Position numbers and translations under genes: made by a program
Shown: piece by piece, positions 53,121-62,390 of the stretch
Numbering within the stretch: the stretch's first letter is position 1
Layout of the letters: each line of letters starts with the position of its first letter
The notes under the pieces: model-generated
Seen by the model: only the letters and a program-made list of their open reading frames with translations
The model's database searches: none
Told to the model about the DNA's origin: nothing
DNA from: Micromonospora yasonensis
GTDB lineage: Bacteria > Actinomycetota > Actinomycetes > Mycobacteriales > Micromonosporaceae
Direction: 5' to 3'
Assembly (NCBI RefSeq): GCF_026013475.1
Contig: NZ_JAPDPH010000005.1
Coordinates: 25,199 to 89,198, forward strand
Length of the DNA: 64,000 nt

Positions 53121-53183
53121 GCAGGCGTTCACCCGGCCAGGACGCGGTGCGGGCCGAGACCTGGTTCGCTGAGCGCGACGCCC

Positions 53184-54032
53184 TCAGCGCCCAGGGGCCT
53201 CGCTGACCACGGTCGGGGAGAACTCGTTTGCCGCCTCCACCGCCCACTCCAGCGCGAAGTCGGCCTCCTCCTCCCAGCCCGGCTCGCCGCCGACGAAGTG
53301 TGACCGGTGGGGGTTGCAGCGGAATCCGGTGAGCGCGGTCGAGCCCCGGTAGAGGTTGACGTTGGCGACAACCACCGACGGGGGCACCACGTGGTCGGCG
53401 CCGCCGGCCGTCAGCAGCAGCGGGGCGCGGTCGTCCCGTTTCTTGTGGATCTCCGTGGCCGCCTCCGGATTCAGGTTGGCGAAGGCCGCCTCGAACATGA
53501 CGTGGCCGGCGCCGGGTACGGCGTACCGCTCCCAGGCGGCGTCGGACTCCTCGCGGGTCAGGGTGTTGCCGAAGGCGTACCGGAAATCGTCGGCGGTGAA
53601 CGGCACGGCGCGGTGCCGGTTGGCCGGGCTGTGCAGGATGGAGAACGCGGAGCGCAGCGTGGTGAGCGGCAGCCGCAGCACGCCCTTGACCGGGGCGGGG
53701 TGCAGGGCGACCCCGGCGGCGCCGAGCCTGCGGTCGAGCAGCAGTTGGGTGATCAGGCCGCCGAACGAGTGCCCCATGATGATCGGCGGCCGGGGCAGGC
53801 CCCGGATGATCCGGGCGTAGTGGTCCGTGATGTCGGCGATCCGTTGCTTGGCGATCGGGGCCGGGTCGGCGCGTAGCTCCTCGACCTCGGCCTCCATCCC
53901 GGGCCAGGCGGGAGCGAGCACCCGGAAGCCGCGTGCCGCGTATCGGTCGACCCAGTTCTCCCAGCTGCGCGGGGTCATCCAGAGTCCGTGGATCAGCACG
54001 ATCGTGTCGACTCGTCCCGTCGGTACCCCCAT
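53184..54032 (-). CDS. Alpha/beta hydrolase
   Basis: 282 residues. The nucleophile elbow is IIMGHSFGGLITQLLL, the oxyanion region TIVLIHGLWMTPRSWENW, and the acid Asp is in LLLTAGGADHVVPPSV; the His is in NPHRSHFVGGEPGWEE. This fits a broad esterase/lipase-like hydrolase family; substrate unknown. It is convergent with the DivIVA-type pair. Confidence 0.88.
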   Translation of the reverse strand: MGVPTGRVDTIVLIHGLWMTPRSWENWVDRYAARGFRVLAPAWPGMEAEVEELRADPAPIAKQRIADITDHYARIIRGLPRPPIIMGHSFGGLITQLLLDRRLGAAGVALHPAPVKGVLRLPLTTLRSAFSILHSPANRHRAVPFTADDFRYAFGNTLTREESDAAWERYAVPGAGHVMFEAAFANLNPEAATEIHKKRDDRAPLLLTAGGADHVVPPSVVVANVNLYRGSTALTGFRCNPHRSHFVGGEPGWEEEADFALEWAVEAANEFSPTVVSEAPGR

Positions 54033-54093
54033 GGCCTGGCCTCCCCGTTCCGTGGCGTCGGACGAGTGCGCTGGTTACCCGGCCCGGCCGCGG

Positions 54094-54199
54094 TCACTCC
54101 CGGCGCGGAATGTGGGCGGCGACGCCCTGGACCAGCAGGTCGAGCCCGAAGTCGAAGCGGGCTTCGCCGTCGCCGGCCCGCTCGTGCAGGGGCGGGAGC
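54094..54199 (-). pseudogene. 3' remnant of a tetR-type regulator
   Basis: Reverse-strand translation reads LHERAGDGEARFDFGLDLLVQGVAAHIPRRE and a TGA, the usual C-terminal end of TetR proteins (FxFGLDLLLxGVxAxL). No N-terminal part remains; the reading runs directly into sequence of a plus-strand transporter. Confidence 0.6.
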
Positions 54200-54202
54200 A
54201 CG

Positions 54203-54437
54203 ACCGGCCCTGGTGGGCCTTTGCCATGCTGGCCGGGGCCGCCGTGGTCTTCGCGGTCTTCGCCGGGTACGAGCTGCGCCGGCAGCGTGCCGGCCGGGAC
54301 CCGCTAACGGCCTCGGTCACGGGGTGTCCCACGCGGTGCGGCTCACCCTGGTCGCGGAGCTGGGGCTGCTGCTGGTCACCGTCCTCGGCGCGTTCCTGCT
54401 GCCTCGCCCTGCGACAACTCCAGCTCGGCGCGTCTGA
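54203..54437 (+). pseudogene. Fragments of an MFS drug transporter
   Basis: A segment reads PWWAFAMLAGAAVVFAVFAGYELRRQRAGRDPL, the typical interior of a DHA2 (EmrB/QacA) MFS protein. After a break near 54305 a second frame gives LGHGVSHAVRLTLVAELGLL, LVTVLGAFLLPRP and a stop, like an MFS C-terminus. With the tetR remnant this suggests a deleted divergent tetR-MFS pair. Confidence 0.55.
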
Positions 54438-54606
54438 CGCCGCGCAGCGACCTGGAGCCGTCGCCCGCGAGGGAGTCGGCGGCGGGCACTGAGCGGTCCC
54501 GCCCGGGCGGCGCGTCGGCCGTCCGGGCGGGACCTGACAAATGTCATGGGCCGAAGGTGACGCACGCTCCGGGGAAGCGGACGCCCCGCACCGGAACATC
54601 GTTGTC

Positions 54607-55497
<891 letters not shown>

Positions 55498-55527
55498 CCG
55501 CCGACCCGCTGAGACCCGGAGCCTGAG

Positions 55528-56334
55528 ATGACCGTCACCGCCTCGCCCACCACCGCCTCGTCCACAAGGGCCGGGGACCGCCGGCCTCCCGCCCTGGGCG
55601 GTTTCTCCACCGCCGTGCTCGGCATCGAGATCCGCCGGGTGCTGCGCAACCGCCGGACCCTGGTGTTCATCCTCATCATGCCGGCCGTCTTCTTCCTCCT
55701 CTTCGGCCTGCCGCAGCGCGGTCAGCACCTGGACAACGGCCTGCCGGTCACCGGTTGGATCATGATCAGCCTCGCCGTCTACGCGGCGATGGTCGCCACC
55801 ACCAGCGCCGGGGCGGCGGTCGCCACCGAGCGGGCGCTGGGCTGGAGCCGCCAGCTGCGGCTCACCCCGCTGCGCCCCGCCGCGTACGTGGCCACGAAGG
55901 TGGCCACCGCGATGGTGCTCGGCCTGCTCGGCGTGCTGGTCGAGTTTGCCGTCGGCGCCGCCTCCGGGGTCCGGCTGCCGGCGCACGTCTGGATCGAGTC
56001 CGGGCTGACCGCGTGGCTCGGCTCCCTGGTCTTCGCCGCCCTCGGCCTGTTCGTCGGCTACCTCGCCCCGGCCGAGAACGTCGTGCAGTTCATGGGTCCG
56101 GTGCTGGCGATCCTGGCCATGTTCGGCGGCCTGTTCTTCCCGCTCGACATGCTCCCGGACGTCATGCAGCAGATCGCCAAGTTCACCCCGGTGTACGGCG
56201 TCGGCCAGCTCGCCCGGTCCCCGCTGACCGGGAGCGGGATGGACTGGGTCGCGGTCGGCAACGTCGCCGCCTGGACCGCCCTCTTCGGCCTCGCCGCCGC
56301 CCGGCTGTTCCGCCGGGACACCACCCGGGTCTGA
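55528..56334 (+). CDS. ABC-2 type permease
   Basis: 268 residues. Six membrane segments (for example TLVFILIMPAVFFLLFGLPQ and VLAILAMFGGLFFPLDMLPD). The loop SAGAAVATERALGWSRQLRLTPLRPAAYVATKV is the conserved exporter motif. It forms a transporter with the ATPase 30 bases upstream. Substrate unknown. Confidence 0.9.
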   Translation: MTVTASPTTASSTRAGDRRPPALGGFSTAVLGIEIRRVLRNRRTLVFILIMPAVFFLLFGLPQRGQHLDNGLPVTGWIMISLAVYAAMVATTSAGAAVATERALGWSRQLRLTPLRPAAYVATKVATAMVLGLLGVLVEFAVGAASGVRLPAHVWIESGLTAWLGSLVFAALGLFVGYLAPAENVVQFMGPVLAILAMFGGLFFPLDMLPDVMQQIAKFTPVYGVGQLARSPLTGSGMDWVAVGNVAAWTALFGLAAARLFRRDTTRV

Positions 56335-56355
56335 CCTGCGGCGGCGGAGGCTAGC

Positions 56356-57513
56356 GTGTTCGTCGTGATCCCGCCGTCGCAGCGTGACCAGCAGCCGGTG
56401 ACCCATTGGCGGGTCACCGGCTGGCTGCTCGCCGCGGTCTGGCTCTTCTTCCTCAACATCCCGCTGCTCACCGCGCTGCACCAGGCCGAGGTCTGGCGGC
56501 GGGTGCTCGGCGCGGCCACCCTGGTCGCCTTCGGCGTCCTCTACGTCGCGGTCTTCCAGTGGGCGCGCGGCCGCCGGCAGGCGCACCGGGGTATCCCGCG
56601 CGGCCGGGCCTGGACCGCGCTGGCGGTGCTGCTCGGGCTCGGGCTCGCCGGCATCCCCGGCACCGACGGGAATTGGCTGACCACACTGGTCTTCGTCGCC
56701 GCGGCGGCGGTGTTCCTGCTGCCCACCCGCGAGGCGATGGTGGTGGTCATCCTCGCCGCGCTGGCCCCGCCGGTGACCGCGGCGCTGGTGCCCGCCTGGA
56801 AGTCGGAGGGCACCGTGGTCTTCGCGGTGGTGCTCGCCTCCTTCGCGATGTTCGGGGTGACCCGGCTGGCCCAGCGCAACGCCGAACTCCAGGCCGCACA
56901 GCAGGAGATCCGCCGGCTGGCGGTGGCCGAGGAGCGGGCCCGTACCGCCCGGGACCTGCACGACATCCTCGGGCACTCGCTGACCGTGGTGGCGGTGAAG
57001 GCCGAGCTGGCCGGGCGGCTGCTGGAACTGGACCCGGCCCGGGCGGCCACCGAGATCGCCGACGTGGAGCGGCTGGCCCGGCAGGCCCTCGCCGACGTGC
57101 GCGGCACCGTCGGGGCGTACCGGGGAGTGAGTCTGGCGGGGGAGCTGGCCGGCGCCCGCTCGGCGCTGGCCGCCGCGGGCATCGCCGCGGAGCTGCCGGA
57201 GACGGTGCCGTCGCTGCCGGCGGACCGGGACGAGCTGTTCGGCTGGGCGGTCCGCGAGGGGGTGACCAACGTGGTCCGGCACAGCGGGGCGCGGCGCTGC
57301 GAGATCCGGGTGGACCCGGCGGCGGTGGAGGTCCGCGACGACGGCCGGGGGCCGGCCGCGGAGCCGGGCGCGGCGGGGCACGGCCTGGTCGGGCTGCGCG
57401 AGCGGGCGCGCCGGCTGGACGCCACCGTCACCGTCGGCCGCCGGCCCGGCGGCCGGGGCTTCCTGCTCCGGGTGGCCCTGCCGGCCGGGGCCGGCGAGCG
57501 GGACGGAGGATGA
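56356..57513 (+). CDS. NarL-type histidine kinase
   Basis: 385 residues from GTG 56356. Several membrane helices fill residues ~20-170. The HisKA_3 dimerisation motif is ARTARDLHDILGHSLTVVAV with phospho-acceptor His202. HATPase region: GVTNVVRHSGARRCEI, and GHGLVGLRERARRLD. No extracytoplasmic domain is obvious, so it probably senses the membrane. It is followed five bases later by its response regulator. Confidence 0.92.
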   Translation: MFVVIPPSQRDQQPVTHWRVTGWLLAAVWLFFLNIPLLTALHQAEVWRRVLGAATLVAFGVLYVAVFQWARGRRQAHRGIPRGRAWTALAVLLGLGLAGIPGTDGNWLTTLVFVAAAAVFLLPTREAMVVVILAALAPPVTAALVPAWKSEGTVVFAVVLASFAMFGVTRLAQRNAELQAAQQEIRRLAVAEERARTARDLHDILGHSLTVVAVKAELAGRLLELDPARAATEIADVERLARQALADVRGTVGAYRGVSLAGELAGARSALAAAGIAAELPETVPSLPADRDELFGWAVREGVTNVVRHSGARRCEIRVDPAAVEVRDDGRGPAAEPGAAGHGLVGLRERARRLDATVTVGRRPGGRGFLLRVALPAGAGERDGG

Positions 57514-57517
57514 CCGG

Positions 57518-58138
57518 ATGACCGAACCGATCCGGCTGCTGCTCGCCGACGACCAGGCGCTGGTCCGGGGAGCCCTGGCCGCGCTGCTGTCGCTGGAACC
57601 GGACCTGACGGTGGTCGCCGAGGTGGGCCGGGGCGACGAGGTGGTCCCGGAGGCCCGCCGCACCCGGCCCGACGTGGCCCTGCTCGACGTGGAGATGCCC
57701 GGCCTGGACGGGATCGCCGCCACCGGCGCGCTGCGGGCCGCGCTGCCCGACTGCCGGGTGCTGGTGGTGACCACCTTCGGTCGCCCCGGCTTCCTGCGCC
57801 GGGCGATGGAGGCCGGCGCGAACGGGTTCGTGGTCAAGGACACCCCGGCCCGGCAGCTCGCCGACGCGGTCCGCCGGGTGCACGCCGGGCTGCGGGTCGT
57901 CGACCCGACCCTCGCGGCGGAGACCCTGGCCACCGGGGCGAGTCCGCTGACCGAGCGGGAGACCGAGGTGCTGCGTACCGCCCGGGGCGGCGGGACGGTC
58001 GCCGAGCTGGCCGCCATGCTGCACCTGTCCGAGGGGACGGTCCGCAACCACCTCTCCTCGGCGATCGGCAAGACGGGTGCCCGCAACCGGGCCGACGCGG
58101 TCCGGCTCGCCGAGGAAAACGGCTGGCTGCTCGGCTGA
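57518..58138 (+). CDS. LuxR/NarL-type response regulator
   Basis: 206 residues. Receiver domain with Asp57 in PDVALLDVEMPGLDG and the Lys in FVVKDTPAR. C-terminal LuxR helix-turn-helix: LTERETEVLRTARGGGTVAELAAMLHLSEGTVRNHLSSAIGKTGARNRADAV. Cognate of the kinase upstream; it probably activates the exporter operon. Confidence 0.94.
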   Translation: MTEPIRLLLADDQALVRGALAALLSLEPDLTVVAEVGRGDEVVPEARRTRPDVALLDVEMPGLDGIAATGALRAALPDCRVLVVTTFGRPGFLRRAMEAGANGFVVKDTPARQLADAVRRVHAGLRVVDPTLAAETLATGASPLTERETEVLRTARGGGTVAELAAMLHLSEGTVRNHLSSAIGKTGARNRADAVRLAEENGWLLG

Positions 58139-58140
58139 GG

Positions 58141-58196
58141 TGAAAGGAGGGGGCCCTTGTTAACACACGTGTGTTAACAAGGGGCCCCTCCTTTCA
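58141..58196. terminator. 56-bp near-perfect palindrome built of two inverted GGARGGGNCCCYTNTTAAC units
   Basis: The arms of 28 bases (from TGAAAGGAGGGGGCCCTTG to AACACAC and the reverse) match with one mismatch and no loop. The units are 58146-58164 (plus) and 58173-58191 (minus). It lies between convergent genes and contains the L,D-transpeptidase stop codon. Confidence 0.85.
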
Positions 58197-59081
58197 GCGC
58201 AGCTGGTCGACCACGACGACGCTGCTGCCCGGGGGTACCTCGGCGAGGAGTTGCTGCTGCCCGCTGCGGGTCAGCCGGATGCAGCCGTTGGTGACGTTCT
58301 CGCCGAGCGTGTCGTCGTTGTGCCAGCTGTGCACGCCGATGTGCGCGCCGCGCAGCCCGGTCGGCACCGAGTCCGGGTCGTCGGGGATCGCGCCGAGGGC
58401 GAAGATGTCCACCCCGCCGTAGACCTCCTGGGGCGGGGGCGTACGGCCGAGGATGAAGGTGCGGCCGAGCGGGGTGGACTGGCCGGGCATGCCGAGGCTG
58501 ACCGCCCAGGACCGGACCGCCCGGCCGTCCCGGTACCAGGTGAGCCGGTGCGGCCGGCGTTCCACCACGAGCTGGTCGCGCAGCGGGACGGTGTTCCAGC
58601 CGCCGGCCGGCAGCCAGGCGATCCGCCGGTTCGCCGAGGGGAGCAGCACGGCGGTCCAGCCGACCTGCCGGTCGACGATCGGCATGGTCAGCGGGACGTC
58701 GCTGATGGTGGGCGCGAGGAAGGCCCGGGGCCGGCCGCCCGGCGCGTCGTACGCGGCGATCCGGCGGGTCGGCGAGAGTCCCTCGGTGAGTGGCCGGGTG
58801 TCGCCCGCCCCGGGGTCGGCGGGGAAGCCGCGGGGCGCCGGGTCGTAGGTGACCACCGGCAGGTCGTCCGGGGCGGGGGCGGCGGGCGGCACGGACTCAA
58901 CCGGTGTCGGGCTCGGCTCGGTCGGGGCCGGCGTGGTCGGCGCGGCGACCACCGGCACCGGCCCCGCTCCGCCGGTGAGCGTCCGCCCGACCAGCAGCGC
59001 GACCGCGAGCAGCAGCGGTACGCCGAGCGCGGCGAGCACCCAGCCGAGGGTCCACCGCGAGAAGAATCGGTCAAACAGCAC
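58194..59081 (-). CDS. L,D-transpeptidase (YkuD) with N-terminal anchor
   Basis: 295 residues. N-terminal membrane anchor (LGWVLAALGVPLLLAVALLV), then a Pro/Thr-rich linker (TTPAPTEPSPTPVESVPPA). The YkuD domain: RLTWYRDGRAVRSWAVSLGM and the catalytic HIGVHSWHNDDTLGENVTNGCIRL, with the nucleophile Cys in NGCIRL. It makes 3-3 peptidoglycan cross-links or attaches proteins. The Ser/Gly-type SHGC is here TNGC, a normal variant. Confidence 0.92.
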   Translation of the reverse strand: MLFDRFFSRWTLGWVLAALGVPLLLAVALLVGRTLTGGAGPVPVVAAPTTPAPTEPSPTPVESVPPAAPAPDDLPVVTYDPAPRGFPADPGAGDTRPLTEGLSPTRRIAAYDAPGGRPRAFLAPTISDVPLTMPIVDRQVGWTAVLLPSANRRIAWLPAGGWNTVPLRDQLVVERRPHRLTWYRDGRAVRSWAVSLGMPGQSTPLGRTFILGRTPPPQEVYGGVDIFALGAIPDDPDSVPTGLRGAHIGVHSWHNDDTLGENVTNGCIRLTRSGQQQLLAEVPPGSSVVVVDQLR

Positions 59082-59100
59082 AAACAGACTGTAATCGACA

Positions 59101-59142
59101 GGAGGCCTCGGGCCCCGCGGTATCGCGGTGCGAGGGGCCTCC
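59101..59142 (-). terminator. Hairpin downstream of alpha-amylase
   Basis: GGAGGCC (59101) pairs with GGCCTCC (59136-59142) and inner CCGCG with CGCGG around GTAT. It follows the amylase stop at 59202 on the minus strand. Confidence 0.65.
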
Positions 59143-59201
59143 GCGCCGCGGACCGGCGGGATCGGGCCGGTCCGCGGGCGGCGCGCCCGGTCGGCCGCCG
59201 G

Positions 59202-60632
59202 TCAGGGCAGCTTCGCGCCGATGTGGATGGCCACCGCGTCGTGCGCGTTGATGTTCGCGGCGAACCAGCCGTTGGCATCCACGGTGATCACCGGCCCGCT
59301 ACACGAGCCGTTGCCGTAGTCGCCGTGGATGACGTCGCAGTAGCGGCCGGCGGGCAGGCCGGTGTAGTACGACCGGCCGGTGATCGCGAAGTCCTCGTCG
59401 TTGATGGTCAGGTAGCCCTTGCCGGCCCGGCTGAAGGCGATGTGCTGCCAGCCGTTGTCGTACCAGTTGGCGACCGCGGAGCCCTGGGTGGCGTTGTTGA
59501 AGCCGACCATGTTGGCGATCACCCGCCAGCGGTGCTCGCACTCCCAACCCGAGTAGCAGGTGGTGTTCAAGGTCTTGTTGCCGGCGTCCGAGGGCGGGCC
59601 CTGGTCCTTGTTGCTGAACGTGAAGCTCGACATCACCGCCGGCGTCCCGTACGGCCAGGCCAGCATGAACGCGTTCGCCAGCGCGTACTCGCCGCGGTCC
59701 CGGTAGGTCAGCACGCCGCCGTCGCGCTGGGTGTCGTGGTTGTCGGTGAAGACCACCGCCTGGCTGCTCGGCAGGTAGCCCCACGCCTCGCCGAAGTTCC
59801 GCAGGTACGCCAGCCGCTCGCTGTTGAACATCCGGGCCAGGTCCTTGCCGTACCGGAACTCGTGCACGTCGCCGTTGCCGGTGTACTCGGTCGGCTGGAT
59901 CGGCTCGCCGGCGCCGTAGATGACCTCCTGCACGATGTACGCCGAGCGGGACAGCTTGCCCTTGATGGCGGCGATGTCGGCGGCCGGCATGTGCTTGCTG
60001 GCGTCCAGGCGGAACCCGTCCACGCCCAGCGACAGCAGGTCGTTCATGTACCCGGCGATCGTCGACCGGACGTAGTCCGACTCGGTCTTCAGGTCGGCGA
60101 GGTTGACCAGCTCGCAGTTCTGCACCTCGTACCGGTCGCCGTAGTTGACGATGTCGTTGTTGCCGTTGCGGCCGCAGTAGTGGAAGTCCGCCGAGCTGTA
60201 GATGCCGGGGTAGGTGTAGTGGCCGTAGGACGAGCCGGCCCAGCCGGTGCCGCCGTTGTCCTGGCCGGACATGTGGTTGATGACGGTGTCGACGAGGACC
60301 TTCACGCCCGCGTTGTGGCAGGTGTTCACCATCGACTGGAACTGCGCCCGGGTGCCCTTGCGGGACTCGATCCGGTAGCTGACCGGCTGGTAGGCGACCC
60401 ACCAGGGGTTGCCGGTGACGTGCTCCTGCGGTGGGGACACCTGCACGAAGCCGTAGCCCTTGGGGCCGAGGGTGCTGGTGCACTCGCTGGCCACCGAGTT
60501 CCAGTTCCACTCGAAGAGCTGGACGATGACCTTCTTGCTGCCGGGGGCGGCGGCCGAGGCCGGGGATGCGGCCACCGCGATCGGGAGGAGTAGGCCGGCG
60601 GCCAGGCCGAGGGCGAGGAGGCGTCGATGCAT
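59202..60632 (-). CDS. Secreted alpha-amylase (GH13)
   Basis: 476 residues from ATG 60632 with AGGAG upstream; longer frames are not signal-like. Signal peptide RLLALGLAAGLLLPIAVAAS. GH13 motifs: VDTVINHMS, GVDGFRLDASKHM with the nucleophile Asp in FRLDASKH, EVIYGAGEP with the acid/base Glu, and FTDNHDTQR with the third Asp/His. The domain C closes with NGWFAANINAHDAVAIHIG. It degrades starch outside the cell. TTACAA-GCGCG-TTGCAA upstream looks like a LacI-type sugar operator. Confidence 0.93.
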   Translation of the reverse strand: MHRRLLALGLAAGLLLPIAVAASPASAAAPGSKKVIVQLFEWNWNSVASECTSTLGPKGYGFVQVSPPQEHVTGNPWWVAYQPVSYRIESRKGTRAQFQSMVNTCHNAGVKVLVDTVINHMSGQDNGGTGWAGSSYGHYTYPGIYSSADFHYCGRNGNNDIVNYGDRYEVQNCELVNLADLKTESDYVRSTIAGYMNDLLSLGVDGFRLDASKHMPAADIAAIKGKLSRSAYIVQEVIYGAGEPIQPTEYTGNGDVHEFRYGKDLARMFNSERLAYLRNFGEAWGYLPSSQAVVFTDNHDTQRDGGVLTYRDRGEYALANAFMLAWPYGTPAVMSSFTFSNKDQGPPSDAGNKTLNTTCYSGWECEHRWRVIANMVGFNNATQGSAVANWYDNGWQHIAFSRAGKGYLTINDEDFAITGRSYYTGLPAGRYCDVIHGDYGNGSCSGPVITVDANGWFAANINAHDAVAIHIGAKLP

Positions 60633-60706
60633 CGGGACTCCTGAGGGTGCGGGGCGAGGGCTCAGTGCTGGTTTCTTGCAGGGCTGGCCTGAAATTTTCG
60701 GCAAGG

Positions 60707-60723
60707 TTACAAGCGCGTTGCAA
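60707..60723 (-). promoter_or_regulatory. LacI-type operator-like palindrome upstream of amylase
   Basis: TTACAA-GCGCG-TTGCAA is an inverted repeat with one mismatch, 75 bases upstream of the start. ATGCAT occurs twice just beyond (60733, 60743). This fits MalR/CebR-like repression by glucose or its relief by maltose, as in other actinobacteria. Confidence 0.5.
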
Positions 60724-60850
60724 TCGCTGTCAATGCATGGAAATGCATCGCTATAACTGCGCAAGAAGTTCGGGTGCCGGCGGGCCCGCGACCGCCGGCT
60801 CCGCGCCTGCTATGACTTTCCGTGACGGCGACCAACCGCAGTCGTGCCAT

Positions 60851-60898
60851 GAGCGTTGTGCCTCTCAGACAGTTTCATGTCTGAGAGGCACAACGCTC
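60851..60898. terminator. 21-bp perfect hairpin after serS
   Basis: GAGCGTTGTGCCTCTCAGAC-A pairs with the reverse arm ending AACGCTC around GTTTCA, 21 bases with no mismatch. It lies 83 bases after the serS stop. Confidence 0.8.
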
Positions 60899-60980
60899 GC
60901 GGGTCATCTGCCCACCGGGGGACGAGACGCCGCGGTCCACGTCCCCCGTCCGAGTCGACGGATCCCCGGCGCCGCAGCGG

Positions 60981-62267
60981 TCAGCGGACCGGGGTGAGCC
61001 GGTCGGCGCCCAGCTTGTCGCGGAGCACCTCCGGCACCAGCACCGAGCCGTCGGCCTGCTGGAACTGCTCCAGGATCGCCGGGAAGAGCCGGCTGGTGGC
61101 CAGCGCCGAGCCGTTCAGGGTGTGCACGAACCGGGTCTGCTTGCCGCCCGGCTCCCGGTAGCGGATGGCCGCCCGGCGGGCCTGGTAGTCGCCGCCCCAG
61201 GAGACCGACGACACCTCCTTGTACTTGCCCATGCTCGGCATCCAGACCTCGACGTCGAGGGTCTTGCGCATCGCGGCGCTGGCGTCGCCGGCGGCGAGCA
61301 GGCTGGTCTGGAAGTGCAGGCCCAGCTTCCCGACCAGGCTCTCCACGTGCCCGACCATCTCCGCCAGTGCGCTGTCCGCCTGCTCGGGCAGGGTGAACTG
61401 GAAGACCTCCACCTTGTTGAACTGGTGGCCGCGCACGGTGCCGCGCTCGTCAGAGTGCGAGCCGGCCGCCTCGCGCCGGTAGCACGGGGTGTACGCGAAC
61501 GCCTTCATCGGCAGCCTCGCGGTCTCCAGGATCTCGTCCTGGAACGCGCCGAGGATCGCCGTCTCCGCGGTGGGCAGCAGGAACTGGCCGCGCGGGGCGG
61601 ACTGCTTGTCCAGGTGGTAGACGTCGTCGTAGAACTTGGGGAACTGGCCGGCGGCGAAGCCGGCGCTGTCCAGCAGCAGGTGCGGCGGGAGCAGGAACTC
61701 GTAGCCGGCCTGGATGTTCTGCTCGATCAGCCAGTTGACCAGCGCCCACTCCAGCCGGGCGCCCATGCCGGTGTACATCCAGAAGCCGGAGCCGCCGAGC
61801 TTGACCCCGCGCTCGTGGTCGACCAGCCCGAGCGCCTTGCTCAGCTCCACGTGGTCCCGGACCTTCTCGATGGCCGGCGGCTCGCCGAAGGTCCGGACGA
61901 CCTGGTTCGCCTCCTTGCCCCCGGCCACCACGTCGTCGGCCGGCAGGTTGGGCAGCTCGCTCATGGTGGAGCGCAGCCGGGACTGCACCTCGTCCAGCTG
62001 GGACTCCAGCTCGGCGAGCTGCTTGCGCTCGGCCTCCGGCGCGACCGGCTCCGGCGTGCCGCCGGACCGCTTCGCCTCCGCGTACGCGCGCGCCTCCGCC
62101 TTGCGGCGCTGCCGCTCGGCGTCGATCTCCGTGATCAGGGCGCGACGTTCCTGGTCGAGCCGCTGGATCTCGTCCAGCGCCCGGTTGACCTCGGCGGGAT
62201 CCAGGCGCTTCGCCAGCGCGGTCGCCACCGCCTCGCGATCCTTCCGGATCAACTCCATGTCGAGCAT
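60981..62267 (-). CDS. serS: Seryl-tRNA synthetase
   Basis: 428 residues from ATG 62267. The N-terminal antiparallel coiled coil (DREAVATALAKRLDPAEVNR, LDQERRALITEIDAERQRR) binds tRNA. Class II motifs: motif 2 in FAYTPCYRREAAGSHSDERGTVRGHQFNKVEVF and motif 3 in NGSALATSRLFPAILEQFQ. Length fits the bacterial enzyme. Essential housekeeping gene; it loads tRNA-Ser. Confidence 0.97.
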   Translation of the reverse strand: MLDMELIRKDREAVATALAKRLDPAEVNRALDEIQRLDQERRALITEIDAERQRRKAEARAYAEAKRSGGTPEPVAPEAERKQLAELESQLDEVQSRLRSTMSELPNLPADDVVAGGKEANQVVRTFGEPPAIEKVRDHVELSKALGLVDHERGVKLGGSGFWMYTGMGARLEWALVNWLIEQNIQAGYEFLLPPHLLLDSAGFAAGQFPKFYDDVYHLDKQSAPRGQFLLPTAETAILGAFQDEILETARLPMKAFAYTPCYRREAAGSHSDERGTVRGHQFNKVEVFQFTLPEQADSALAEMVGHVESLVGKLGLHFQTSLLAAGDASAAMRKTLDVEVWMPSMGKYKEVSSVSWGGDYQARRAAIRYREPGGKQTRFVHTLNGSALATSRLFPAILEQFQQADGSVLVPEVLRDKLGADRLTPVR

Positions 62268-62390
62268 GCTGCTCCGTACGCCTCCGTCCAGGCAGTCAGG
62301 TGGGACCCCCAGATGCTACCGTCGCGGCCCCGCCCGCCCGGGACGGCCCGGACAGCCCGCCCCCGCCGGGTGCCTCCGGCGCCGGCCGGG

